64,000 nt of DNA from Winslowiella toletana (GTDB taxonomy: Bacteria; Pseudomonadota; Gammaproteobacteria; Enterobacterales; Enterobacteriaceae), in assembly GCF_032164335.1 (NCBI RefSeq), contig NZ_CP134152.1, positions 2,418,001 to 2,482,000 on the forward strand, written 5' to 3'. Under the pieces are notes generated by a model. That model searched no databases. It was not told the DNA's origin and was given only the letters and a program-made list of their open reading frames with translations. Below, piece by piece: positions 27,276 through 35,966 of the stretch (position 1 is the first letter of the stretch; each line of letters opens with the position of its first letter). A program made the translations under genes and the position numbers.

Positions 27276-28307
27276 TTATTCACCCCAGCTTCTGTTTAAT
27301 AGCGCTAACCAGTTACGCCAGGCGATTTTTTCCGTCAGTTCGCGACTGTATCCGGCGGCGTTCATCGCTTCGATCAGTCGCGGCAAACCGCTGACGTCGC
27401 CGAGCGCAGCCGGAACCGAGATACCATCGAAGTCAGATCCAAAGCCGACGCCCTCTTCACCCAGTTTATCCAACAGATAATCCAGATGCCGGACGATTTC
27501 GCCCAGCGCAGTATTGTTGTCCCGCTTGCCATCGGCACGCAGAAACGCGTTGCCAAAATTGACGCCGACAAAACCGTTACTCTCGGCAATTACCGCCAGT
27601 TGTTTATCCGTCAGGTTACGCGGCTGCGGGCAAAGCGCATGAACATTAGAATGGGTCGCGACCAGCGGGGCATCGCTGTACTGCGCCGTTTGCCAGAACG
27701 CCTTTTCATTCATATGCGAAAGATCGATCAGAATTTTTTTCTGATTACAGGCGCGTAACAGAGCCAGCCCGGCGTCAGTTAAGCCGTCACCGCTGTCCGG
27801 GGAGCCGGGAAAATCACCGGTGACGCCAACACCAAACCGGTTGGGTAAATTCCACAGCGGCCCGATACTGCGCAAACCGGCTTGATACAGCTCATCAAGC
27901 TGGCAAAGCGAGCCGTCCAGCGCGTCTGCCCCTTCAATATGCAGCACCATCGCCAGCACGCGCTGTTCAATACAGGATTTGATTTCACTGGCACTGCGGC
28001 AGATTTTCGCCCGACCGGCAGACTGGCTTTCAATGCGCTGTAACAGCGCGATTTGAGCATGAGTAATGGCTAACGCATCGTGTGGTTGCGGCGCAGCATT
28101 CGGTTTCAACTGCGGCATATAGGATGCGGGCGGGATAAACACCGCAAACAGTCCGCCAGCAAAACCGCCCTGCCGCATTCGCTTCAGGTCGAGATGCCCG
28201 TCAAGCGTATCGTCAAGGAACAGCGCCGCCGGATCGGCGGCGTCATTTAGCCATAAACGCAACAGCAGGTCGTTATGGCCATCGAAGATCGGAGTGACAG
28301 CTGGCAT
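27276..28307 (-). CDS. M19-family membrane-type dipeptidase next to pqqA
   Basis: The open frame extends to 28592, but the ATG at 28307 (MPAVTPIFDGHNDLLLRLW) has AGGAG 4 bp upstream and matches family starts, giving 343 residues. Zinc-ligand motifs of renal-type dipeptidases are visible: HND in FDGHNDLL, the Glu in LHIEGADAL, His in LVATHSNVHAL, and SDFDG near GVGFGSDFDGI. M19 enzymes hydrolyse dipeptides. It is the gene immediately upstream of pqqA on the same strand, with 162 bp between. A role in trimming PqqA-derived peptide is an attractive inference but not shown. Confidence 0.87.
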   Translation of the reverse strand: MPAVTPIFDGHNDLLLRLWLNDAADPAALFLDDTLDGHLDLKRMRQGGFAGGLFAVFIPPASYMPQLKPNAAPQPHDALAITHAQIALLQRIESQSAGRAKICRSASEIKSCIEQRVLAMVLHIEGADALDGSLCQLDELYQAGLRSIGPLWNLPNRFGVGVTGDFPGSPDSGDGLTDAGLALLRACNQKKILIDLSHMNEKAFWQTAQYSDAPLVATHSNVHALCPQPRNLTDKQLAVIAESNGFVGVNFGNAFLRADGKRDNNTALGEIVRHLDYLLDKLGEEGVGFGSDFDGISVPAALGDVSGLPRLIEAMNAAGYSRELTEKIAWRNWLALLNRSWGE

Positions 28308-28740
28308 ATCACTCCTGGCGTTAATTCGCTGATGCTGTTGGCTTTTATTATGGCAATCATTCATAGGCAGATGATACCCCAATCCCACTGCGATGAGGCG
28401 TAAAAAAGTGCTGCATTTGCGATAGAAGGCCTGTTTATCAGCAGGGCTATGGCTTGCCATGCAGATGCAATGGAATTTCAGTTGCCATCTCGCTAATGAC
28501 CCTGCGCCAACTGTGAATAGTAATCGGGTAATCAGACCGGCAAAAAACGCGTGAAAGGCAAATCCGTAAAGCGTTAAGCGCGCGACCACCACAATTTTCT
28601 CTGGTAATCCGCCTGACAGCTAATAATCCAACAAATGTTAATTCCAGCAATGTTTATCACAATAGATTAGTTCTCTCTCATCCCGTCTCACCAGATGATG
28701 AATCCATCGCACAGACACTCTGATAATAAAGGAATTCATC
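28308..28740. other. Divergent promoter region between dipeptidase and the second ABC operon
   Basis: 433 bp without a credible gene. Upstream frames of the dipeptidase run into it but have no ribosome site. It should hold the promoters for the leftward dipeptidase and the rightward operon starting at 28741. A ribosome site AAAGGA precedes the ATG at 28741. No clear operator was found. Confidence 0.5.
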
Positions 28741-30390
28741 ATGCGCAGTCGTTTTTCGCTTAATGCCGTACAGCGCACGCTGGCATTAACCGCAATTTTT
28801 GCTTCATTCGCCGGGACCCAAACCGTTTACGCCGCAGACAGTGCTGCCGTGAAAGGCGGTACGCTGATCTATCTCGAGCAGCAGGCTCATACCAATCTCT
28901 ATCCGCCAGCCGGCGGTTTTTATCCTAACGGCGGCATCCTCAATCAAATCACCGATAAACTGACCTGGCAAAACCCGGAGACGCTACAGGTTGAACCGTG
29001 GATCGCCGAAAGCTGGAGCACTAATGCCGATAAAACCGAATACACCTTCAAAATTCGTCCCGGCGTCACCTTCTCCGACGGCACGCCGCTGGATGCCAGT
29101 GCGGTAGCAAAAAACTTTGATACTTATGGCCTCGGCAATAAAGCACAGCGCCTGCCGGTCTCCGAAGTGATCAACAACTACGATCGCAGCGAAGTGATTG
29201 ATCCGCAGACGGTTAAGTTCTATTTCAGCAAACCGTCACCGGGCTTTTTACAGGGCACCGCCACCATTGGTTCCGGGCTGGTTTCACTCAGCACCCTCGC
29301 GCGTAACTTTGATGAGCTGGGCGATGCGCGCCATATTATCGGCTCCGGCCCGTTTGTAGTGAAAAATGAAAAACTGGGTCGCGAAGTCGATCTGGTGGCG
29401 CGTAAAGATTACAACTGGGGGCCGAAAAGTAGCCGTCAGCAGGGTGCGGCCAACCTCGACGGCATCAAAATTATCGTCACACCCGAAGACAGCGTGCGGA
29501 TTGGTGCGCTATTGGCCGGTCAGGCCGATGTGATTCGTCAGGTTCAGGCTTATGATGAAAAACAGGCCAGCGATCAGAACTTCCCGATTTACGCAGCGCC
29601 GACGCGCGGCATAAATGACAGTATTAGCTTCCGCCCGGATAACCCGCTGGTAGCCGATATCAAAGTGCGTCAGGCGCTGCTGCACGCTACTCACTCCCGT
29701 CAGGTAGTCGATACTCTGTTCTCAGCCAATTATCCGCAGGCCACCTCGGTAGTGGCGAAATCGGCAGCGGGTTACGTCGATCTGAGCGACAAACTGAAAT
29801 ATGACCCGACGCTGGCGCAACAGTTACTTGATGAAGCGGGCTGGAAACCCGGCAGCGATGGTATCCGTCAGAAAGATGGCCAGCGGCTGGCGCTGACGAT
29901 TTATGAATCGCTGCCACAACCGCAAAATAAAGAAGTGCTGCAACTGATCGCGCAACAGTGGAAACAGGTTGGCGTCAGTCTGGCGGTGCGCGCGGGCGAT
30001 GCTGGCAGCCGCACGCTGGATAATCTTGATCCGCTAAAAACCCCGCTGACGGTATCGGAAGTCGGACGTGCCGATCCGGATGTGATTAAAAGCCAGTTCT
30101 ATCCGTCCAATCGCGATGCCCTGCTGCAGAAAGGCGGATCCAGTGACAAAGTCGCCAACTTCCGTGACGACAAGCTGAATCAGCTGCTGGTGGATATTTC
30201 GGCCGAAATCGATCCGCAGAAACGCCTGCAGCTGACGGGAGATGCCCAGCGCTATCTGCTGGATAACGCCTATGTGATTCCGGTGTTTGAAGAACCGCAG
30301 GTGTTTGCTGCCGCTCCGTGGCTAAAAGGCATCAGCTTTGAAGCGGTTGGCCGTCCGAGTTTCTACGGCACATGGCTTGAAAAGCACTAA
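28741..30390 (+). CDS. Periplasmic substrate-binding protein, family 5 (KPN_01854-like)
   Basis: The 549-residue protein has a Sec signal peptide ending near TVYA-ADS, without a lipobox, so it should be soluble in the periplasm. The mature protein is a family 5 binding protein: GGTLIYLEQQAHTNLYPPAGGFYPNGGI, YTFKIRPGVTFSDGTPLDASAV, GSGPFVV and VRQALLHATHSRQVVD. It resembles the group known as KPN_01854 family, found with the LLM and CMD genes that follow. First gene of a seven-gene operon. It is a paralogue of the lipoprotein at 8023-9630. Ligand unknown. Confidence 0.87.
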   Translation: MRSRFSLNAVQRTLALTAIFASFAGTQTVYAADSAAVKGGTLIYLEQQAHTNLYPPAGGFYPNGGILNQITDKLTWQNPETLQVEPWIAESWSTNADKTEYTFKIRPGVTFSDGTPLDASAVAKNFDTYGLGNKAQRLPVSEVINNYDRSEVIDPQTVKFYFSKPSPGFLQGTATIGSGLVSLSTLARNFDELGDARHIIGSGPFVVKNEKLGREVDLVARKDYNWGPKSSRQQGAANLDGIKIIVTPEDSVRIGALLAGQADVIRQVQAYDEKQASDQNFPIYAAPTRGINDSISFRPDNPLVADIKVRQALLHATHSRQVVDTLFSANYPQATSVVAKSAAGYVDLSDKLKYDPTLAQQLLDEAGWKPGSDGIRQKDGQRLALTIYESLPQPQNKEVLQLIAQQWKQVGVSLAVRAGDAGSRTLDNLDPLKTPLTVSEVGRADPDVIKSQFYPSNRDALLQKGGSSDKVANFRDDKLNQLLVDISAEIDPQKRLQLTGDAQRYLLDNAYVIPVFEEPQVFAAAPWLKGISFEAVGRPSFYGTWLEKH

Positions 30391-30405
30391 GCCGGGGAGA
30401 TGACG

Positions 30406-31350
30406 ATGAAAAGCTATCTTAGCCAGCGAGTGGGACAGGCGCTGTTGGTGCTATGGGCGGCGTTTACTGTCTCTTTTGTGCTGTTACAGGTACTGCCTGG
30501 TGACGCCATTCTGATTAAATTTCAGAATCCGGATCTGGGCCTCAGTCCGGAGCAGATTGCCGATATGCGCCTCGCTTACGGTGCGGACAGCCCGCTGTGG
30601 CAGCAATATCTGCATACGCTGGTGGCGATGTTGCGCGGTGACTTTGGCTTCTCAGTCCAGGCTGGCGTGCCGGTCAGCGAACTGATTGCCAGTAATTTTC
30701 CCGATACCCTGCGCCTGGCGCTGCCGGGTTTCCTGCTGGCGGTGGTGATTGCCGTACTGTTGGCGTTTATCTCCAATCTGATCGGCTTTCGTTGGCTGAA
30801 GAATGCCTTACAGAGCCTGCCATCGCTGTTTATCTCAATTCCGACCTTCTGGCTGGGCATCGCGCTGATTCAATTGTTCTCATTTCAGTTGCGCTGGATT
30901 CCGGTGATTAACCCCGGCCCGTGGCAAGGACTGATTCTGCCGATTATCACTCTGGCGCTACCGATATCCGCCCCTCTGGCACAGATCCTGATCCGCAGCA
31001 TCGATCAGGTGCAGACACAACCCTTTGTGGCGGTCGCCCGCGCCAAAGGAGCCAGTTACAGCCGTGTGTTATGGCGTCATGTGGCACTGAATGCGCTGCT
31101 GCCGGTATTGACCGTCGCCGGTCTGTTGCTCGGTGAGTTAATTGCCGGTGCGCTGATCACTGAAACAGTGTTTGGCCTCAGCGGTCTGGGTCAGCTGACC
31201 CAGCAGGCGGTTAATAACCAGGATGTCACGGTGCTTCAGGCGATTGTGATGATTTCGGCGTTCGGCTTTGTCACCATCAATCTGCTGGTCGATTTGCTGA
31301 CCCCGCTGCTTGACCCACGGCTGCAAACTTATCGCGGAGCGACCTTATGA
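30406..31350 (+). CDS. ABC importer permease, DppB-type
   Basis: A 314-residue permease with six predicted membrane segments. It opens MKSYLSQRVGQALLVLWAAFTVSFVLLQVLPGDAI, and the EAA-type loop is AVARAKGASYSRVLWRHVALNALLPVL. The C-terminus reads ETVFGLSGLGQLTQQAV, as in DppB-like proteins. The ATG at 30406 has GGGGAG 6 bp upstream; the ATG at 30400 abuts that site. It overlaps the following permease by 4 bp. Inner membrane. Confidence 0.9.
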   Translation: MKSYLSQRVGQALLVLWAAFTVSFVLLQVLPGDAILIKFQNPDLGLSPEQIADMRLAYGADSPLWQQYLHTLVAMLRGDFGFSVQAGVPVSELIASNFPDTLRLALPGFLLAVVIAVLLAFISNLIGFRWLKNALQSLPSLFISIPTFWLGIALIQLFSFQLRWIPVINPGPWQGLILPIITLALPISAPLAQILIRSIDQVQTQPFVAVARAKGASYSRVLWRHVALNALLPVLTVAGLLLGELIAGALITETVFGLSGLGQLTQQAVNNQDVTVLQAIVMISAFGFVTINLLVDLLTPLLDPRLQTYRGATL

Positions 31351-32207
31351 GCCTGATCGATCAACTGGTACGGCCGAAAGCCAGCCGCCCCGCTCCCCGC
31401 CGCGTTAGCGGTTACAAGGTACCGGCCGGAGCGCTGCTCGCCTGGCTGGTCATGCTGCTGGCAATGGCTGCTGCGATTGCGCCGGGGCTGTTTACCGATT
31501 ACAGCGCAACCGAAGGTATTGCCGGCGCGCAACGTCTGGCACCGCAGGCCGGTCACTGGCTGGGTACTGACCAGCTGGGGCGCGATCTTTACGCGCGTAT
31601 TGTCTGGGGCGCGTCCCACTCACTTTCTGCCGCAGTGGTTGCAGTGTCGCTTGGGCTGTTGGCTGGCACGCTGCTCGGGGTGCTGGCGGGTGCCACCGGC
31701 GGTAAAACTGAAGCGGCGGTCATGCGCATCATTGATGTGCTGCTGTCGATTCCTGGCCTGCTGCTGTCACTGAGCGTCATTATCCTGCTTGGCTTTGGCA
31801 CGTTAAATGCCGCCATCGCCGTGGGGGTCACATCCATTGCTAATTTCGCCCGCCTGGCACGTGCCGAAGTGGTTAGGGTGCGGCACAGCGATTATGTCGA
31901 AGCGGCTTACGGCAGCGGCGGCACCTTCTGGAGCGTGCTCTGGCGTCATATTCTGCCCAACTCGCTGACCTCGGTTATCGCCTTTTCCGCCTTACAGTTT
32001 GGTAATGCGATTCTGGCGCTGTCGACCCTGAGCTTTCTCGGCTACGGCACGCCACCACCAACGCCGGAGTGGGGGCTGCTGATTGCCGAAGGACGTAACT
32101 ATATTTCTACCGCCTGGTGGCTGACCACTTTCCCCGGCCTGGTGGTGGTCGCCATCGTACTGGCGGCTAACCGCATCAGCCGTCAATTTTCAGGAGCTCG
32201 CCGATGA
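31347..32207 (+). CDS. ABC importer permease, DppC-type
   Basis: A 286-residue permease: N-terminal membrane segment (about 30-52), then HWLGTDQLGRDLYARIVWGA, the DppC signature. The EAA loop is VEAAYGSGGTFWSVLWRHILPNSL, and the C-terminal region has PPPTPEWGLLIAEGRNYISTAWW. It overlaps both neighbours by 4 bp (ATGA), so the operon is probably translationally coupled. It is a paralogue of 6205-7038, which shares the last motif almost exactly. Confidence 0.9.
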   Translation: MSLIDQLVRPKASRPAPRRVSGYKVPAGALLAWLVMLLAMAAAIAPGLFTDYSATEGIAGAQRLAPQAGHWLGTDQLGRDLYARIVWGASHSLSAAVVAVSLGLLAGTLLGVLAGATGGKTEAAVMRIIDVLLSIPGLLLSLSVIILLGFGTLNAAIAVGVTSIANFARLARAEVVRVRHSDYVEAAYGSGGTFWSVLWRHILPNSLTSVIAFSALQFGNAILALSTLSFLGYGTPPPTPEWGLLIAEGRNYISTAWWLTTFPGLVVVAIVLAANRISRQFSGARR

Positions 32208-33835
32208 ACGATAATTCGCAGGTGCCACTGCTGGAACTGGAAAATCTGACGCTCAGTTATCTCAGCGGCGGCCAGTCGCGACCGGTGGTACACAATGTCT
32301 CTTTTCAGCTCAGAGCCGGTGAGATGCTGGCGCTGGTCGGCGAATCCGGCTCGGGCAAAACCACCACCGCGCAGGCGATTATTGGCCTGATGGCTGAAAA
32401 CGGCGTGCGCGACGGCGGACGTATTTTGCTTAACGGCGTCGATATCAGCGGCTGGTCGCCGCGCCGACTCGATAGTCTGCGCGGCGCAACCATCAGTCTG
32501 ATCCCACAGGATCCCGGCAGTTCTCCGAATCCGGTGAAAACCATTGGCGATCAGGTGGCAGAGATCCTGACGCTGCATCAGCGTCTGAGCCGCACCGAGC
32601 GCCAACAACGGGTCATTGCCCTGCTGACGCGCGTCGGCCTCAGCCATCCCGAGCAGCGCGCACGACAGTATCCGCATCAGTTATCCGGCGGAATGAAGCA
32701 GCGTGTGCTGATTGCCATCGCCATTGCTTTACAGCCAGCGTTGATAATTGCCGATGAACCGACCAGCGCGCTGGATGTGACGGTACAGAAACGCATTCTG
32801 GATTTGATCGACGAGTTGCGCCGGGAGTCTGGCACGGCGGTGCTGTTTGTTACTCATGACCTGGCGCTGGCAGCGCAGCGAGCCGACCGACTACTGGTGT
32901 TTCGCCACGGCGAAATCCAGGAACAGGGTGAGACTGCCACGGTGATTAAATCGCCGCAACATCCCTATACCCGCCAGTTGTTTGCCGATCTGCGTAGTCT
33001 GGCTCCACCCCAACCATTGACACGCCATGCCCGCTTTTCCTCACCGGCGATTGTGGTAAATCGGGTGAACAAAACCTTTCAACTGGGTAAAAATCCCCAG
33101 ATAAAACTGGCGGCGCTGCAAAATATTTCCTTCAGCGTGGCGCGCGGCACAACCCATGCGCTGGTTGGCGAGTCAGGATCCGGCAAGACCACGCTGGCGC
33201 GTATTCTGCTCGGCTTTCAGCGTGCAGACAGCGGACAGCTGCTGATTGATGATATCGATACCCGTGAATTACGCGGTGAAGCACTGCGCCAGCTGCGGCA
33301 AAAGATTCAGCTGGTATATCAGAATCCGTTCGCCTCGCTCGATCCGTCACAAACCCTGTATGACATTATTGCCGAGCCGCTGCTTAACTTTGCGCCCCTG
33401 AGTAAAAGTGAACGTCGTCAGCGCGTCGAGGATGTCACGCTACGGGTCGCACTGCCGGTCGAGCTGCTGACGCGCAAACCCCATGAGCTGTCTGGTGGTC
33501 AGCGCCAGCGCGTGGCGATTGCCCGGGCGCTGATAGTGCAGCCGGATATTCTGGTGCTCGATGAAGCCACCTCCGCGCTCGACGTCACCGTGCAGGCGCA
33601 AATTCTCGGTCTGTTGCAGCAGCTGCAACAGCAACTCGGTCTGACCTATCTGTTTATTTCTCACGACCTCGCCACCGTGCGCCGCATCGCTCATAGCGTT
33701 ACCGTGCTGCGCGCTGGCCAGGTAGTCGATCAGGGTACCGTTGAGGCGCTGTTCAGCCAGCCGTCCAGTGACTACACCCGTGAGCTGATTGACGCCATTC
33801 CTTACCTTGCAGCAGAACAAAAGGATTTCGCATGA
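32204..33835 (+). CDS. Fused double ATPase of the second peptide-type ABC importer
   Basis: A 543-residue protein with two ABC domains. The first has GESGSGKTT, LSGGMKQRV and LIIADEP; the second (from about 285) has GESGSGKTT, LSGGQRQRV and LVLDEA. In the second Walker B the usual DEP is DEA, a tolerated change. An oligopeptide-type C-terminal extension (HPYTRQLF, DYTRELIDAIP) follows each domain. It powers the importer formed by the two preceding permeases and the binding protein. The organisation repeats that of 4601-6208. It overlaps its neighbours by 4 bp. Confidence 0.92.
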   Translation: MNDNSQVPLLELENLTLSYLSGGQSRPVVHNVSFQLRAGEMLALVGESGSGKTTTAQAIIGLMAENGVRDGGRILLNGVDISGWSPRRLDSLRGATISLIPQDPGSSPNPVKTIGDQVAEILTLHQRLSRTERQQRVIALLTRVGLSHPEQRARQYPHQLSGGMKQRVLIAIAIALQPALIIADEPTSALDVTVQKRILDLIDELRRESGTAVLFVTHDLALAAQRADRLLVFRHGEIQEQGETATVIKSPQHPYTRQLFADLRSLAPPQPLTRHARFSSPAIVVNRVNKTFQLGKNPQIKLAALQNISFSVARGTTHALVGESGSGKTTLARILLGFQRADSGQLLIDDIDTRELRGEALRQLRQKIQLVYQNPFASLDPSQTLYDIIAEPLLNFAPLSKSERRQRVEDVTLRVALPVELLTRKPHELSGGQRQRVAIARALIVQPDILVLDEATSALDVTVQAQILGLLQQLQQQLGLTYLFISHDLATVRRIAHSVTVLRAGQVVDQGTVEALFSQPSSDYTRELIDAIPYLAAEQKDFA

Positions 33836-34863
33836 GCCAGAAACGCCTCGGTTTTTTTACCCGTTTGCTGGATAAAACCGGACCACAGCAGCGCTACCGT
33901 CTGGCGCTGGAGCAGATACAACATGCCGAACGTTTCGGCTTTGATACCGCCTGGATTGCCCAGCACCATTTTCATGAAAATGAAGGTGGACTCCCTGCAC
34001 CGCTGGTGTTTCTCGCTCACGTCGCGGCTCAAACCCGGCGCATCCGTCTGGGTACCGCGATAATTACCTTGCCGCTGGAGAATCCTCTGCGGGTAGCAGA
34101 AGACGCCGCGGTGCTGGATTTGCTGGCGGACGGACGGCTGGAAATTGGCCTCGGCTCCGGCGGTACTGCCAGCTCTTTTCTGCCATTCGGTCTCAGCATT
34201 GAGCAGCGCGCCGCCGCCTTTGCTGAACATTTGCAAGTACTGCACAACGCCTGGAGCGGCGAACTGCTCGGCCACGCCGATAATCGTCTCTATCCGCCCG
34301 CACCACAGCTGACATCGCGGGTGTGGATCGCCACTTTTTCGGCTGAGGGCGCGGCGCGTGCCGGTAAAGCTGGACATGGCCTGATGCTGTCCCGCACTCA
34401 GCCGCGTCCGGCCGGGCAGCCGGGCTTAGCGCTGGATGCGATACAAAATCCGATGATCGATGCCTATCTGACCGCGTTACCGGCAGGGATACCGCCACGC
34501 ATTCTGGCATCGCGCACCGCTTTTGCCAGCGACAGCCGCCAGCAGGCGCGCCAGCTGGCACTGCCGGGATTACGTGAACAGGCACAGCAGTACCGCGCCG
34601 CCGGACATCAGCTAAAAGGCGAGACGCTGGAGCACTATATCGACGCCTTTGATGTGCATCTCGGGACGCCCGACGAGGTGCAAACCTCACTGCAAAATGA
34701 CAGCGTATTGCGGCGCGCTACCGACATCTCTTTCCAGGTGCACTCTATCGATCCGCCACATCAGCATATCCTGCGCTCCATCGAACTGCTGGCGACTGAA
34801 GTTGCTCCGGCATCTGGCTGGACTGCCGCCCACTCAACGCTTAATCAGGGAACTCCCGCATGA
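33832..34863 (+). CDS. LLM-class FMN-dependent monooxygenase, KPN_01858-like
   Basis: A 343-residue luciferase-like protein: RLALEQIQHAERFGFDTAWIAQHHFHENEGGLPAPLVFLAHVAAQTRRIRLGTAI, then ADGRLEIGLGSGG and RVWIATFSAEGAARAGKAGHGLML. These match the bacterial luciferase (alpha/beta)8 fold and the putative monooxygenase family named after KPN_01858. It likely needs reduced FMN from a reductase encoded elsewhere. It is encoded inside the importer operon with 4-bp overlaps on both sides, so the imported compound is its probable substrate. Confidence 0.87.
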   Translation: MSQKRLGFFTRLLDKTGPQQRYRLALEQIQHAERFGFDTAWIAQHHFHENEGGLPAPLVFLAHVAAQTRRIRLGTAIITLPLENPLRVAEDAAVLDLLADGRLEIGLGSGGTASSFLPFGLSIEQRAAAFAEHLQVLHNAWSGELLGHADNRLYPPAPQLTSRVWIATFSAEGAARAGKAGHGLMLSRTQPRPAGQPGLALDAIQNPMIDAYLTALPAGIPPRILASRTAFASDSRQQARQLALPGLREQAQQYRAAGHQLKGETLEHYIDAFDVHLGTPDEVQTSLQNDSVLRRATDISFQVHSIDPPHQHILRSIELLATEVAPASGWTAAHSTLNQGTPA

Positions 34864-35966
34864 CACAGACTACAGATTTACTGGCGCAACTGGCTGATAT
34901 TGATCCGGCGTCACCACTTGCCGCAGCCCGACAGCAACGTGATGCCGCAACGCGGCATAGCCAGGGCAGCTACCTGGCGCTGTTCAGCAACGGCAGTACT
35001 GATTTTCCGCTGCAGCAGCGTTTGGCTGTGGCGGCACAGGTTGCCAGCTGGCATCAGGAGGATCAGCTGGCCGCACACTACGCATCCCAAACGGCGAGTA
35101 TCCCGCAGAACGCCGCTTACCAGCTGGCGCTGGATCATGCCCAACGACTGACTTTCCAGCCGGTCAGTGCCACTGCTGAACATTTGGTGATATTACAACA
35201 GGCGGGCTGGACGCCGGATGCCATTGTGACACTGTCACAGATTATCGCCTTTGTCAGCTTCCAAAGCAGGTTAGTACGCGGCTATCGACTGATTTCAGGT
35301 TACAGTGTCACAGATAGCCATACTGCGTTCAGCGCCGGAGAGTGGCACCACCAGCCGCAGACGCAAACCAGTAAAGCTGCCCCAGTGCGGTTTACCACCG
35401 CAGAGCTTGGCTGGGAGCCATGGATTGCCGCTAAACCGCTGGCGGAATATGATGCCGAACAGCAACAAACGCTGGCACGCTTTGGTCATACTGATTCTGA
35501 CTATTTCCGCCTGCTCGGGCGCAATCTGCCGGTGCTGGAACAGCGTACCCTGACCGATAAAGGCATCTTTTATACCTCTGCCGGCTTGCCGCGTGCCGAA
35601 CGCGAACTGGCAGCCGCCGTCGCCAGCAAAGTCAACGGTTGCATATTTTGTGCCTCGGTACATGCACGTAAAGCCGCCCAGTTATCTAAGCAGCCGGAAG
35701 CGGTTCAGCGTCTGCTGGATACGCCACCGGGCGGGCAGCTCAGTGCGCAGCAGTCGTCACGCTGGCAGGCAGAAATCGATTTTGCCGCCGCCATCTCCGC
35801 GACGCCTGCCAGTGCCAGCGCGCAACAGATTCAGCAGCTGCGTGCAGAAGGATTGAATGAACTGGAATTGCTCGATTTGTTGCAGTCTGCCGCGTTCTTT
35901 GCCTGGGCCAATCGTCTGATGCTGACGTTAGGCGAACCGTTTATTCCAGCGGAGCACAACCAATGA
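34860..35966 (+). CDS. Fused CMD/AhpD-like protein (Avi_7170- plus Avi_7169-like)
   Basis: A 368-residue protein in two similar alpha-helical halves of the carboxymuconolactone decarboxylase/AhpD fold. The second half has the redox motif CxxCxxxH (Cys261, Cys264, His268 in NGCIFCASVHARKA), preceded by RAERELAAAVASKVN. The first half (about residues 1-175) lacks any Cys pair. In other bacteria the two halves correspond to separate CMD-domain proteins beside KPN_01858-type monooxygenases. A peroxidase or disulfide-dependent step in the same pathway is likely. It overlaps the monooxygenase and VOC genes by 4 bp each. Confidence 0.8.
   Translation: MTQTTDLLAQLADIDPASPLAAARQQRDAATRHSQGSYLALFSNGSTDFPLQQRLAVAAQVASWHQEDQLAAHYASQTASIPQNAAYQLALDHAQRLTFQPVSATAEHLVILQQAGWTPDAIVTLSQIIAFVSFQSRLVRGYRLISGYSVTDSHTAFSAGEWHHQPQTQTSKAAPVRFTTAELGWEPWIAAKPLAEYDAEQQQTLARFGHTDSDYFRLLGRNLPVLEQRTLTDKGIFYTSAGLPRAERELAAAVASKVNGCIFCASVHARKAAQLSKQPEAVQRLLDTPPGGQLSAQQSSRWQAEIDFAAAISATPASASAQQIQQLRAEGLNELELLDLLQSAAFFAWANRLMLTLGEPFIPAEHNQ

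Noticed and set aside
32183..34690. Several minus-strand frames of 120-190 codons opposite the second ABC operon
   Set aside because: They lie antisense to conserved ATPase and monooxygenase genes and read as reverse-complement shadows.
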